Shown here: in pieces, positions 41,621-52,800 of the stretch
Position numbering within the stretch: the stretch's first letter is position 1
How the letters are laid out: each line of letters opens with the position of its first letter
Assembly: GCA_900208305.1 (NCBI GenBank)
Contig: OAPG01000009.1
Coordinates: 1-64,000, forward strand
Reading direction: 5' to 3'
Origin: Melanopsichium pennsylvanicum
Taxonomy: Eukaryota > Basidiomycota > Ustilaginomycetes > Ustilaginales
DNA: 64,000 nt
Position numbers and translations under genes: made by a program
Notes under the pieces: model-generated
The model's database searches: none
What the model saw: only the letters and a program-made list of their open reading frames with translations
Told to the model about the DNA's origin: nothing

Positions 41621-43153
41621 ATGAAGTCAACCGCCGCCTTTGTTGGCCTTGCAGCCGCCAGCGCTACCTTCGCCTTGGCTCGTCAGCAGTTAGATGTATC
41701 TCACGAGCCCATCACCGCCCTCTTCACCGCGGACGGCATCCCCTCTCATCCGAACTTCCTTCAATCTCGATGGGAATCTTCGGATCTTCCCCTCGATTTT
41801 CGAAAGCGTTCCCTCTCCGGTACTGCCTCCAAGCGCTCAAATCGTTCCAACAAGACTTGTCGCGCAGACAAATCCAAAAAGCACGACTCGCATGCTGCTC
41901 ATCGTATCCACTCCACCTTGAATCAACGCGGCCAACAAGTTTCATCCTGGATCCAGGATGGCAAATACCATGATCACTCGCTCGGTATTGTCATCAACAA
42001 GGCCATCGACAATAGTGCCGACAACGAATGGCTCGTCAACGTCGGTTTCGGTACACAACCCCAGTCTCTCAAGGTGGTTTTCGACTCTGGTTCCCCAGAC
42101 ACTTGGGTTTACTCTCCCGCATGCTGCTACGCAAACAACCACACCTTTTTCAACCCCACCCAAAGCTCCACCTATCACAACCGCACCGTGGTCAACAATG
42201 CTGCTGTTGCCGCTCCTGACGCTACCCCCGGTCAATCTTGGTCCTCCACCTATGGCTCTGGTTCCAGCGTCTCGGGCTACGTCGGCCTCGACACTTTTAC
42301 CTTTGGACAGCAAAGGCTCAAGGTCGACAGTCTGCCGCTTGCACTCGTCACCAACCTCACTGGCTCCCGCGCTTCTCGTGGAATGGAAGGTCTCATTGGC
42401 CTGTCCGCCGGCAGTGGTTCCTACACCGAAGGCGGTTGGACCACGCCCTTTGAAGCCATGTCGTCCCGAGGTCTCATCCACGAGACTTATCTCACCGCCA
42501 CTCTTCGCAAAGCCAATCGTAACACGGGCAGAGGCGGTGGAGGCAGGTACACGTTTGGCGAGATCGACGATGACCACCTCGCTGGCAACATCACCTGGAC
42601 GCGTGCTCTAAGCCCCTACTTGTGGGCTGGTTACTTTGATCAGATGACCATTGGCAACCAAACCCTCGCTGCTGCTCCCGGTACCAACGACAGACCCATC
42701 CGATTCATGATCGACACCGGATCCGCCGTGCTATACTTGCCTCCACCCATTGTGCAGCAGATCAACGGTCAGATCTACGGCTCATATGTCGCCAACACTT
42801 CTTCTTCGGGACTTGCATTCCCATACCTCATTCCATGTGACACAGGCTTGAAGAGGCACGAGAACAAGTACAACAACCCAGTGTTCAACCTCAAGCTCAA
42901 CGGAACCAACTTCTCCATCCCCAAGGAGGACTATGTGTTCTACGCCAACCAGCCAGTTCCAGCAGCCGCCGCAGGAGGCAAGCAAAACATGTGCTACTCG
43001 GCGTTCCAAACAGGACCGGCGCAGATCAGCATCATTGGCTTGAGTTTCATCAAGAATCACGTCGTGGTTTTCGATCAGGGAGGAAAGAACTTGACCACGA
43101 GTGCCAGGCGTATCGGACTGGGTCAGAGGACGGATATCAAGTACGATCATTAG
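41621..43153 (+). CDS. Secreted pepsin-like aspartic protease (peptidase A1)
   Basis: A 510-aa acid endopeptidase precursor. Residues 1-20 (KSTAAFVGLAAASATFALA) form a clear signal peptide, so I start at ATG 41621 although the frame is open further upstream. A basic propeptide runs to ~120, followed by the mature two-lobed enzyme. The catalytic aspartates are Asp155 in VVFDSGSPDTWVY (DSG, a permitted variant of DTG) and Asp365 in FMIDTGSAVLYLP. N-glycosylation sequons (NHT, NLT, NIT, NQT, NTS, NGT) are frequent. There is no C-terminal hydrophobic tail, so it is probably secreted and not GPI-anchored. The C-terminal region keeps ISIIGLSFIKNHVVVFDQ, the usual last strand motif of the family. 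Single exon. Confidence 0.93.
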   Translation: MKSTAAFVGLAAASATFALARQQLDVSHEPITALFTADGIPSHPNFLQSRWESSDLPLDFRKRSLSGTASKRSNRSNKTCRADKSKKHDSHAAHRIHSTLNQRGQQVSSWIQDGKYHDHSLGIVINKAIDNSADNEWLVNVGFGTQPQSLKVVFDSGSPDTWVYSPACCYANNHTFFNPTQSSTYHNRTVVNNAAVAAPDATPGQSWSSTYGSGSSVSGYVGLDTFTFGQQRLKVDSLPLALVTNLTGSRASRGMEGLIGLSAGSGSYTEGGWTTPFEAMSSRGLIHETYLTATLRKANRNTGRGGGGRYTFGEIDDDHLAGNITWTRALSPYLWAGYFDQMTIGNQTLAAAPGTNDRPIRFMIDTGSAVLYLPPPIVQQINGQIYGSYVANTSSSGLAFPYLIPCDTGLKRHENKYNNPVFNLKLNGTNFSIPKEDYVFYANQPVPAAAAGGKQNMCYSAFQTGPAQISIIGLSFIKNHVVVFDQGGKNLTTSARRIGLGQRTDIKYDH

Positions 43154-44174
43154 AGAATTGTTTGTCGGAGCAGCTCTAGAGCATTCAACCCAAAAGGGAC
43201 GGACGTTGAATTTCACCCTTTTTAGATCAAAATACCATGTCACCTGATTTTGCTTTCTCTGTACTTACTTTGAATGAGGGAGCTTAGTGCTTCGTTTGGT
43301 TTCTGCTTTGCTTTCCAAGTCGCTCATTTTACTTAGCTCATGCTTCGAAATCTGAGAAAAGTATTGCTTGTAGCTGAGTGACGTCTGAGCCATGTCGCCG
43401 AGATCTCTGATTGACGTTGGGCGTGACAGATCGCAAAGAGCGAACAGCGGTACGTTGTCTGCAAGTCCTGGTGTTTTCCGCGAGGATGGCAAACCTCTGA
43501 CATTGTAATGTGATACGTTGTGCTCTCGTCTGACTGAAGAATAGCAAGAGGTTTAGATCATAGCATCATACTGTTCCAATTCTGAGGCAGAACCAAAATT
43601 AAATACAGTAAGTATCTCTCAAGGGTTGAAAATCAAGTACTAAATAAAAATCGGAATTTTGAATGCAGCTAAGCAGTCTTGGGTAAAGTGGGAATGTGTG
43701 GGTCAGTCTATGAGTCCAACTCGAGTGTGTGGAATTTGGGGTTCAAAACGTGCTGACAGTTTTCAGACCTGCCAAATCTCCGACGCCCAAACGTCAAAGA
43801 GGTTTCACTGTCAACCAAACCTACGCGTAAGTCGAAAAGCTAAGGCAGCAAAGCACTTGACACTACCAAAAATGGGCCCCACTTGCTCCTAGAGCTTCAT
43901 CAAGCCAGCCATACTCAGACCCAAGCAATCGTCTGAAAGTACTCGACAGTCAATCCACAGCAACTGCTCTCAAACCCAGGATAGCACCACATCAATTCCC
44001 GAGACGATGCAAGCCTGAAAGATTCGTCTCGGAACAGTCTTTCGATACAGTTTGGACTTGGCTCCACTGCTTGACCGGCTTCAGCACCGTCATCCTCCGC
44101 TGCCGCCAGTGTAGCCCTCCTGTCCCTCAGAGGTATGGCAGCCTCACTCGCTTTCCCTGTCAAGTGTAGCCACT
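43154..44174. other. Spacer between the protease gene and the low-complexity protein gene
   Basis: About 1 kb with only short random ORFs. No RNA or repeat is recognised apart from the short word TACAGTA near 43605. Confidence 0.5.
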
Positions 44175-46730
44175 ATGTCCAACAGTAACGCTAACATTAT
44201 CAACAACAGTCCCAACGCTCGATCAGCTTTCGCCACATCTTCTTCCGACTTTGCACTACCATTCGGCTCCCGGTCTAGCACTAACAGTAATAGCAACGAC
44301 AACAACAATGGCTTTTTCCAAATCGCCTCTTCCTCAGTGCCCGTCTCGATCCCTACCTCACCTTGCCTCTCTTTGAGCTTCAATCAGGCCAATCAACATG
44401 CGCCTTTAATATCCTTGTCCGGCCCAGGGGCGGCTTCCTCCCCCTCCAAATCCGCAAGCGCTGGATTGGGCATTGGCAATCTCCCCTCCCCTTCAGCCTC
44501 AACAAGGGATCAGTCCGATACTTTGGTACCACCCCACTCACCAACCCTGCCATTATCGCTTGCTGGAGAAGGTTGGCCCCAACCTCCGGCATTTACCTCA
44601 CTCCCTTTCTCGTTATCTTACTCTTCGTCCCAGGGCGGCGTCACCGCACCCGCGTCACTTTTGCGCAGAGCTCCTGCAATGGCCTCCCCGGGCTTTTCCC
44701 TCAACTCCCCGGCCCGTTTTCGCCGCGCTAGCATGTTGGGCCGCGAAATCACACCTTTTCACCTTGACAGTGGATCGGACGAAGAAGTGAACACCGCATC
44801 CACATCGGCATCTACGGACAATGCAATAACCACAACGAGCGAGCATAAGCGCGTTCTCAACCCAGATCCAGATGATGGAGATGATGAGATGATGCAAATG
44901 GAGGAAGACGATCCATGCACCACAGCAAATACACCAAGCACCCCTCTAATGGGTCCGCCAATGTCTCTGTTTCCCAGTGCCAACACTCCCCCTCCTGCGC
45001 AGGCTTGTTCTTGCTCACAACAGCATCCCGTTAGACCCAGCATGAGCGCTCTCGCCCGTACTTCAGCTTCCGATTCGGGCCAGGACAGCTCATCTTCCAC
45101 CAACAGTACCAGCACCATCGCCACCAACAACAACGACAACAACAGCAACAACAATAACAACAACAACAACAACCTCTTTGGCCTATCACGTAGTGCTGTG
45201 CCGCGCTCTCCGTGCTCATCCAACCCTTCTATGGGTTCGCCTTTGGGAGGCAATCGATCGAGATCGTCCTCGTTGCTTTCTTCCAACGTTGTGCGCAAAG
45301 CCGTTACTCGTCGAGGCAACCTCTTACCCAAAGATCGTTCCATGGCGCGTGTAGCAGCCAGCCTTCAAGACGAGAGCAAACCTGAGGATTCCGAGATCGC
45401 ATCCGAGGCAAAGCTGCAGAAAAGGCTGGGTGGCGAGGCTACATTGCCCCTTCCGCGCACACCTAGATTCGGGCCAAGTGCATCAACTGCCAGCATGATA
45501 GCCGCAAGCGCGGTTGGAATGCGGTCGCCATTTTTCGCACCATCTACATCAGCAACAGCAGCAGCAAGCGGTTCAGGGTTTGGCAGTTCACGCAGGAAGT
45601 ACATGTGGGATGATGACGTGGATGATATCCGAGGTGTGTTTGCTGCGGATGGGTTGGATGATGGAGAGAGCTCGAATCTGAGCAGTGAAGAGGAGGAGGA
45701 GATGATGATGTTTTATTCCCGAGAGATGGGTTCTGGATTCGATGAGGATGAGGACGAGATACGCAACGATGGAGGAGATTCGACCATGATGCAAGACACC
45801 TCATCAACGTCTGCGACGGCAAACGATGCTAACCACGGTGCCAGAGGTAGCTTGACATCGGGTAGTATGCCAGTGTCGACAAGCTTCGGAAGTAGCACTT
45901 CAACAACCACCATTGGTGCTGGTGGTGCAGGGGGCAGTAGCGCAGTGGGCTCTCTTCCGAAGCGCAAGAACAATTCCTTGTGGATGGGGTTCAGAGACAA
46001 GGGCAACTCTCACAAGTGGTCGCCTGGCGGCGCCGCTTCTTCTACCTCTTCTTGTTCTTCTTCTTCTGCTGCTGTCACTCTTAGTCGGCGCACCGCGGCT
46101 TCAGCTTCTGCGATGGGGATGGACCTAGAAACTTCTCCTCGTGTGCTCGCTCCCACATCGGCACGGCTAAGTAAGAGAAAGACGATGGGAGAAGATCGTT
46201 ATGAACCATACAAACGTCGTGCTGTATCACCCATGAATCTTGGTTCGAGTTTGGGGACCGTTGCGACTACCGCATCGTTTTGTGGTGGTGGTGGTGGTGG
46301 TGGTGGTGCAACCAATATGATCAACCCAACAAGTGGTGGTGTACGCGATAATGGATCGAATTCGCCTCTACTCATGCCCATCTCTTCTCCTGGTGGTGGT
46401 ATGCTGTTTAGAGGAATTCATGCACACCATCATTATCACTCTACCACATATGTCAATCGGTATTCTACCAGTCCTACCATTTCTAGACCTTGTACGCCGG
46501 TTAATTCGATCACCACAACATCGACCGGAACAGTAGTGACAGCAGGAATGGGTTCCTTTAGTCCAGTCGCTAGTGGAAGTGGTCCAGGTTACGGTAGTGG
46601 TGCATTGGGTCTGAGCATCAGTGCAAATACTCATCATTCACAGACATTGGAGAGTAGAATTCAGTTGGAACAGCAACAGCAAAATGAAGCTTTGATGGAC
46701 CAACGTGTTGGTATGCTCGGATTATCATAA
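44175..46730 (+). CDS. Uncharacterised low-complexity Ser/Asn-rich fungal protein
   Basis: An 851-aa open frame from a good ATG (CACTATGTCC) that I do not recognise by name. Most of it is disordered: Ser/Pro/Thr-rich, an Asn run at ~residues 316-334, Gly runs at ~700-710, and acidic patches (DPDDGDDEMMQMEEDD at ~235-250; EEEEEMM at ~507). Four short blocks look constrained: RRASMLGREITPFHLDSGSDEE (~180-205), TRRGNLLPKDRSMARVAASL (~375-395) followed by DSEIASEAKLQKRLGG, RRKYMWDDDVDDIRGVFAADG (~474-495), and KRKTMGEDRYEPYKRRAVSP (~660-685). Blocks like these recur, to my recollection, in uncharacterised proteins of other fungi. The KR-rich parts could be nuclear localisation signals; a nuclear regulatory role is only a guess. 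Its 3' end faces HIS7. Confidence 0.75.
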   Translation: MSNSNANIINNSPNARSAFATSSSDFALPFGSRSSTNSNSNDNNNGFFQIASSSVPVSIPTSPCLSLSFNQANQHAPLISLSGPGAASSPSKSASAGLGIGNLPSPSASTRDQSDTLVPPHSPTLPLSLAGEGWPQPPAFTSLPFSLSYSSSQGGVTAPASLLRRAPAMASPGFSLNSPARFRRASMLGREITPFHLDSGSDEEVNTASTSASTDNAITTTSEHKRVLNPDPDDGDDEMMQMEEDDPCTTANTPSTPLMGPPMSLFPSANTPPPAQACSCSQQHPVRPSMSALARTSASDSGQDSSSSTNSTSTIATNNNDNNSNNNNNNNNNLFGLSRSAVPRSPCSSNPSMGSPLGGNRSRSSSLLSSNVVRKAVTRRGNLLPKDRSMARVAASLQDESKPEDSEIASEAKLQKRLGGEATLPLPRTPRFGPSASTASMIAASAVGMRSPFFAPSTSATAAASGSGFGSSRRKYMWDDDVDDIRGVFAADGLDDGESSNLSSEEEEEMMMFYSREMGSGFDEDEDEIRNDGGDSTMMQDTSSTSATANDANHGARGSLTSGSMPVSTSFGSSTSTTTIGAGGAGGSSAVGSLPKRKNNSLWMGFRDKGNSHKWSPGGAASSTSSCSSSSAAVTLSRRTAASASAMGMDLETSPRVLAPTSARLSKRKTMGEDRYEPYKRRAVSPMNLGSSLGTVATTASFCGGGGGGGGATNMINPTSGGVRDNGSNSPLLMPISSPGGGMLFRGIHAHHHYHSTTYVNRYSTSPTISRPCTPVNSITTTSTGTVVTAGMGSFSPVASGSGPGYGSGALGLSISANTHHSQTLESRIQLEQQQQNEALMDQRVGMLGLS

Positions 46731-47022
46731 AAATTCCCTTGGGACTCTCTTAGTTTTTTTTTTATCGCCCTTTTTTTTTCTTTTTTTTTTTGTTTTGTAA
46801 CTTGTATCGTCTTTTGAAAATTTATCTCGCACCATCATCACATTTGCGAATCGCATTCGACAATTCCTTTTTTTCGCACACGCAGAACGAGAAATGTTGT
46901 TTCGTTTAAACGTATCCAGAGATGGCTTTGCAAAATCCAACTCGTACCCTTCTCTGTGGAAAAAAAAAAAAAAAATGGATTGTAGGTGCACACACAAAGT
47001 CATAACGATTTTTCAACCCAAA
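46731..47022. terminator. Convergent 3' region with homopolymer tracts
   Basis: A 292-bp spacer between facing stop codons. It has long T runs (46753-46791) and an A run at ~46961-46974, the likely polyadenylation and termination zone for both genes. Confidence 0.45.
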
Positions 47023-48903
47023 TCACTCTTTAGAGATGGAGATGGATCCGACACCACCAGCAACATCTTCCCTTCGAATTTTGAACCCTTTATCCAACAA
47101 GGTACGCTTAACTTGGTCAATACTGCACTCGTTCCTATGAAAGATGCCAGCAGCAAGAGCCGCTTCGACGGTGCTCTCAGCTTTGTTTTGACTTGTGAAA
47201 ACATCCACAAAGTGCTGCGCAGTACCAGCTCCCGAACTAGCAATCACAGGAATGTCAATCGCATTCCTGACGAGTTCGATTAGCTGCCTGTCGAATCCCT
47301 TGTTCGATCCATCCCTGTCGATTGAGTTGAGTAACACTTCACCTGCACCCAAACGTTGTACACCTCTTGCGAGCTGGATCACATCCACATCCCTATCTTC
47401 CCTTCCACCTTTGACTGTACACCTGTACCACCATCTCTTACCCTCATCTTCGGTGCCCTTTTCACCCTCTACAACGCAAGGCATGTGTTTGGGATCCACT
47501 GTTTCAGCTTGAGCTGCATACACCCTACGTGGGTCGATAGATACCACCACAGCCTGTGCTCCATACGCTTTGCTAATGGTCTCTATTCCCGTCTTGCCCG
47601 TCAAACACTCGTCGTTGAACTTCAACGGATTGGTTTCTTGACCTTGACCTTTCTCAGCCGCACGTGCGTACAGCTCCTTTACAGCGTATACAGCCTCGGA
47701 GCCGATGGAAACCTTGTCAGCACCGGCACGGAAGTATGCATCCGCCACTTCTTTTGCCGGTCTTGGTGTTCCATCCGGATCCACAGAGTCCTTGATACCT
47801 CCGCCGATGGTGAGAGGAACAAAGATCTTGGCGGCCGCCGCTTCGAGCAGCGAAAGCATGGGTTGGTCTTGGAGTGCACACGAGCGGAAAGAGGTGATGT
47901 TGAGGAACGTTACTTCGTCGGCTCCTTCGAGGTAGTAGCGAAGTGCGAGGTCGACTGGCTTGCCCAAGTTGCGAACTTTGCGTTTGGAGCTCGATGGTTC
48001 AGCAGACGTTGTGGTAGATGCATCAATGGCGGCGGTGGTAGTGGTGGTGGCGATAGGTTCCGCCTTTTCTCTTACATCGTAAGATTCACCTTTGGTGACA
48101 ACCAGATCTCCATCATCGTTACTCCTCACGTCAAGACATGCGACAATACGTTTTGTCAAACCATCGCGAGGTTGAGGCAGGGCAATTTGTTGAGGGTCGA
48201 ACAATAATCGCTCTTTGGAAGGGTCGATGGTTCCTGGATGCTCCAGCCAAGCACGCAAGAGCTCCAAGCCGGCCCTACCTGATTTCTCTGGGTGAAACTG
48301 TGTAGCAAACACGTTGCCCTTCTGAATGGAGCTCATAAACACCTCATTTCCGTACTGAGTTGTGGTTAGAACCCAATCTGCATGTTTTTCGGGTTGATAC
48401 TCGGCCCTATAGCTGTGAACAAAGTAATAGTGACTTTTTTCGGCGCTGTTTGGATGGGGAAAGCCAAACTTGACCGCATCGTCATCACCCGCATCGTTCC
48501 TGATCTTTACCACATTTGCTTGATTCCAACCCATCTGGGGAACGCTCTTCTTGACACGTGTGCCTTGTTCGTAAGGACTGAAGCATCCGACGATACCAGG
48601 TACGATCCCGAGACCGGGTACACCAGGTGCCTCATCCGAGCCTTCGAACAGGGTCTGCAGACCGATGCAGATGCCCATGAAAGGCTTACCCGAGGCGATG
48701 TACTGCTTGAGAGGTTCTGCATAGCCCTTGTCTCGAATGGACTGCATGGCGGGACCAAATGCACCTACACCAGGAAAGAGAAGTTTCGAGGCGAGTTGGA
48801 GGTCGTCGGGTGATTGAACCCATTTGAAGTCGTAGCCGAGCTTGGTGATGGAGTTGGCCAAGCTGCGCACGTTGCCTGCGCCATAGTCGAGCAGGTACAA
48901 CAT
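47023..48903 (-). CDS. HIS7: Imidazole glycerol phosphate synthase, bifunctional HisH-HisF
   Basis: A 626-aa enzyme of histidine biosynthesis. The glutaminase half passes ammonia to the cyclase half, which makes IGP and AICAR from PRFAR. N-terminal class I amidotransferase: MLYLLDYGAGN, nucleophile Cys79 in GICIGLQ, and His204/Glu206 in QFHPEKSG. C-terminal (beta-alpha)8 HisF domain: KRIVACLDVRSNDDGDLVV, DEVTFLNIT, PLTIGGGIKD, GADKVSIGSEAV, and VIASSGAGTAQHF. The length fits fungal HIS7 (~550 aa) with a small linker of Thr/Ala/Ser between the domains. I start at 48903 because MLYLLDYGAG is the usual beginning. The frame is open upstream to an ATG at 49008, which would add a hydrophobic 35-residue stretch. 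It diverges from the SWI3-like gene. Confidence 0.95.
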   Translation of the reverse strand: MLYLLDYGAGNVRSLANSITKLGYDFKWVQSPDDLQLASKLLFPGVGAFGPAMQSIRDKGYAEPLKQYIASGKPFMGICIGLQTLFEGSDEAPGVPGLGIVPGIVGCFSPYEQGTRVKKSVPQMGWNQANVVKIRNDAGDDDAVKFGFPHPNSAEKSHYYFVHSYRAEYQPEKHADWVLTTTQYGNEVFMSSIQKGNVFATQFHPEKSGRAGLELLRAWLEHPGTIDPSKERLLFDPQQIALPQPRDGLTKRIVACLDVRSNDDGDLVVTKGESYDVREKAEPIATTTTTAAIDASTTTSAEPSSSKRKVRNLGKPVDLALRYYLEGADEVTFLNITSFRSCALQDQPMLSLLEAAAAKIFVPLTIGGGIKDSVDPDGTPRPAKEVADAYFRAGADKVSIGSEAVYAVKELYARAAEKGQGQETNPLKFNDECLTGKTGIETISKAYGAQAVVVSIDPRRVYAAQAETVDPKHMPCVVEGEKGTEDEGKRWWYRCTVKGGREDRDVDVIQLARGVQRLGAGEVLLNSIDRDGSNKGFDRQLIELVRNAIDIPVIASSGAGTAQHFVDVFTSQNKAESTVEAALAAGIFHRNECSIDQVKRTLLDKGFKIRREDVAGGVGSISISKE

Positions 48904-49805
48904 GTTGTGTGTGGGATATGAAGACTCAGTAAAGAGGTTTGTGGTTGTGTTTACGAAGAGTAGAAGGAATAACAGGCAGAGGATAAAAGATATGCGAGCG
49001 TCATACATTGGACCCAAAAAAAAAAAAGGAGGCGTGTGCGGGATCTTGTTGAAAATGTAGAGTACTTAGGCTTATACAGTAACTACTAAGTCTAAAAAAC
49101 GTGGCTTTGAACGCGGCGAAGGGTTGATTGACTCGAAACTGAGTCTTTGTTTTTGCGGTGATTCAGCTGAATCCAACATTTGTTAGACTGTAAGAGATAC
49201 TGCATCCAAAAAAAAAATGCTCGACGCGTGACCCCGAAACAAGGCTCGAAATTCAACAATTAAAATTAAGATTAACAGAGTGTTGTATACTTTGTGAGTG
49301 TATAAGCATTTGAATTTAAGATGCGCACATTATTGGAGCGCGAGCGATTTAGAATTCGTGAAGGATGATTTGAGCTTTAGATTATCATGCTGGATCGGGA
49401 GACTGGCGAGCCAAAGCATCATGAAGGGCGACCAGGCGAGCAGCCAAACTCGAAGCGCGACTGTGACTGACACTAACTAATTTACTTTGTGGCTTTCTGC
49501 AATCAACTCGTCCTTCCATCCATCGTCTTGATCAACAAATTCATCAACCTTTTACACCACATCATCCTTCTTCGGTACTCTTTGTATCTCGCTCATCCCC
49601 CTCTATCCTCGTTCTTGGCTGTTTTACGCAGTTGCTTTCGACCGTGTTTCGGCTCATCCACCTCGCTTTGAACCTATCAAATCCAGCTGAACAGCTTGCA
49701 TCCACCTCGACGTCAACACAAACACCACATCACGCAGTCTACATTCGCACACACACACACACACTCTCTCTCTCTTGTACGGCAGCACATTTCTCTTCAG
49801 CGGTC
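48904..49805. promoter_or_regulatory. Divergent HIS7/SWI3-like intergenic region
   Basis: A 0.9-kb spacer. A CA/CT microsatellite (49748-49775) sits 30 bp before the SWI3-like ATG. A-runs lie near 49017 and 49208. No Gcn4-type TGACTCA site is obvious to me beside HIS7; a near match, TGACTCG, lies at 49130-49136. Confidence 0.45.
49748..49775 (+). repeat. (CA)n(CT)n microsatellite in 5' leader
   Basis: CA units followed by CT units directly upstream of the SWIRM-SANT gene start. Confidence 0.9.
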
Positions 49806-52800
49806 ATGTCCACCCTCAACCTCACAGGTCATCCTGACCCAAAGTTGCGCACCGACCCTCTCCTTTTGCAAGCGCTCGCGTCCTACATCGAGCCCATCAA
49901 GTCCGCTCTTGCTGCAGACACCATCCCTTCCAAATCCGGCTCCTTCTCCGCCACCGATCTTGCCGACCTCGTGTACGAATTGCAAGCCTTCCAGGAAGAC
50001 TCGCTCGGAGTCAACGCTCCTCGTCCAGCCCACCCTTCGGCCTCCACTCCACAAGCGCGACACCCCGTCCGCATCCCCGCAGAACTCTTCCTCCCTACAG
50101 CATCCCACCAGACCACATCCCTCGTCGCTCCAGGATCCAGTCACCTCAGACTCCTTTTGCAAGAGGCCCTCGCCTTCCTCGCTTCCAAGCGCAAGACCAC
50201 GTGGAACTTGTCTGACCCCACCCAAAAAGCCGACAATGTACAACTCATCGCACACCTCCGCCAAGCACTCACACAAGCTGGTGCATTAGAGCACCCCACT
50301 GTTGCCGTTTCCCCGTCCATCACCGAAGCTGAAGCCGCTTCCCTCAAACACATGGCTGAACAGCTCGAGTGCAAGTGGTCGGACGACCCTTCGGATGCGA
50401 CCCACGTCCTCCACCCTTCGGATGCCACACCTCCCTCCTCTCCCAAAGACGGCGACGCTTCGTCAACTTCAGCCTCTGAAGAGTACTTCCGAACCATCGC
50501 ATCCAGATCCGGAAGAGCTCTTATCCACGTTTGGTACCGTCCCGACTCGTACGACACCTGGCTCCCCGCTGCTGACTTTGCCGACCCAGATCCGGCTCCC
50601 GAGAAGCGTCTCCCTTGGAAGATCGGCGCAAAGTGGCTTCGTGATAGTGTACGATTCAACGAGTTGATGAACCCAGAGGACTACGAGCAGGAGGATGCGC
50701 TCGAGGCCACGGCTGCCGCTACCGAGGGCGAACCAGCCGCTGCTTCTCTGACCGATGCTAAGAAGGGTAAAAAGCGCGGTCTGCCCGACGAAATCACGGA
50801 TGCATCGTCTGCCGCAGCTGCAGCCGAAGCTGGAGGTAAGCGTATCAAGCTCCTCGTCGCCGCTCGTCCCGTCGGCGCTGTCCCGATCGATCTGTCCGGA
50901 GCTCAACCCATCCCGGGTAAAAAGTACGAGAACGAGCCGATGCCCAGTGGTGTTCTGGGTAACCTCCCAGCGGTGTCCGCAGCTCCTACAAAGACGGAAG
51001 GTGACCAACCCGCCGTACGTGCTGCCAACGATGGCGACGCAACCATGGCCGATGGTACCACCGCCGAAAAGCCCAAGGACGCTTCTGTCGAAGAACCCAC
51101 CGCCGAGCAGGCTGCGGATCCCAACGCACCCGTCGTCCAGCCCGACGCAGCTGCTATCGAACAGCAACGCATTCGCGCCGAGGAGATCGCCAAAAAGTAC
51201 CTCGCCTCCCAGACTCAGGAAGTCATCATCCCTTCCTACTCGACCTGGTTCGACATGTCGACCATCAACGCCATCGAGAAACGCTCGCTTCCCGAGTTCT
51301 TCAACAACAAGAATCGCTCCAAAACCCCTACCATCTACAAGGACTACAGAGATTTCATGATCAACACGTACCGCCTCAATCCTAGCGAGTACCTCACCTT
51401 CACCGCCTGTAGGAGGAACTTGGCGGGCGATGTTTGCGCCATCATGCGTGTTCATGCGTTTCTGGAGCAGTGGGGGTTGATCAACTATCAGATTGATCCC
51501 GAGACCAGGCCGGCTACGATGGGTCCTCCTTTCACTGGTCACTTCCGCGTGCTTGTGGACACACCTCGTGGATTGCAGCCTCTCCATCCTGGTGTTCGCG
51601 TCAATTTCGCAAACTCTTCCGCCGCAGCTGCCGCGCCAGCTGGTGTCGAAGCAACAGCTGCCGCTAGCGCCGTGGCGCAAGGGGCGGCAGGACCCGCAGC
51701 AGATATGAACCTAGAGCTGCGCAAGACCATCTTCCAAACCACGCTCAAAGGATCTAGACCCGTTGAGCTTGCTGAAGCCAATTCTCTCGCTGCTGCTGCT
51801 GATGCCGAACTTTCATCATCTGGTGCTGCTTCTGCGCCTCGTTACACGTGCGATACGTGTGGTTCGGACTGCACCCGCATCCGGTACCATTCGATCAAAG
51901 CCAAGAACTACTCGCTCTGCCCAAGCTGCTACCTCGAAGGCCGATTTCCTTCCTCCATGTACTCGGGCGATTTCGTGCGTCTGGAAGACACGCCGCTCAA
52001 ACATTCTGGTGGTGTCACCGGATCTTCGTCGTCCGGTGGTGATGACTGGACGGATGCCGAAACGCTTCGTCTCTTGGAAGGGTTGGAGATGTTTGACGAT
52101 GACTGGTCCGCTGTGTCGCAGCATGTGGAAACACGATCGAGGGAGCAGTGCATAACAAAGTTCATTCAGTTGCCTATTGAAGACGGGTTTTTGGATGGAG
52201 CGAGTCAGGCGGATTTGGGACCTTTGCAGTATGCAAGGAGGGACAAGCAAACGGGTAAGCCGATCGTGCCTTTTGCACAGGCAGACAACCCGGTGATGAG
52301 TGTAGTCGCGTTTTTGGCGAGTGCGGTCAATCCGGGTGTTGCAGCCGCAGCGGCACAGAGCGCGTTGGGTGAGCTGACCGAGAACTTGCGGAAAAGGCAG
52401 AACAAGGCGAATGCTACTGGTGCTGGTGCGGGTGAGGAGGGCAAGGAGAACGGTGCAGCTGCTACTACTGCTGATAGGCAGGGTGACGATACTGCAATGG
52501 AGGTCGATGGTGACGCAACCAAAGACTCCAACGACGTTGATGGCGGTGTCACCATTGTCTCTGACGTCAAGAACAACTCTTCTACCACCGCGGGTGGCGC
52601 AAGTGGTGTTCCGCGTAACGCTATCGAACGAGCCGCTGCAATCGCTCTGGGAGCTGCAGCTGCTAAAGCGCACGTACTCTCCTCATTTGAAGAAAGAGAA
52701 ATTCAGCGACTTGTTGGATCGGTGGTGGAAGCTCAACTCAAGAAACTCGAATTGAAAATGTCGCAGTTCGAAGAGTTGGAGTCTTTGCTCGAGGCGGAAC

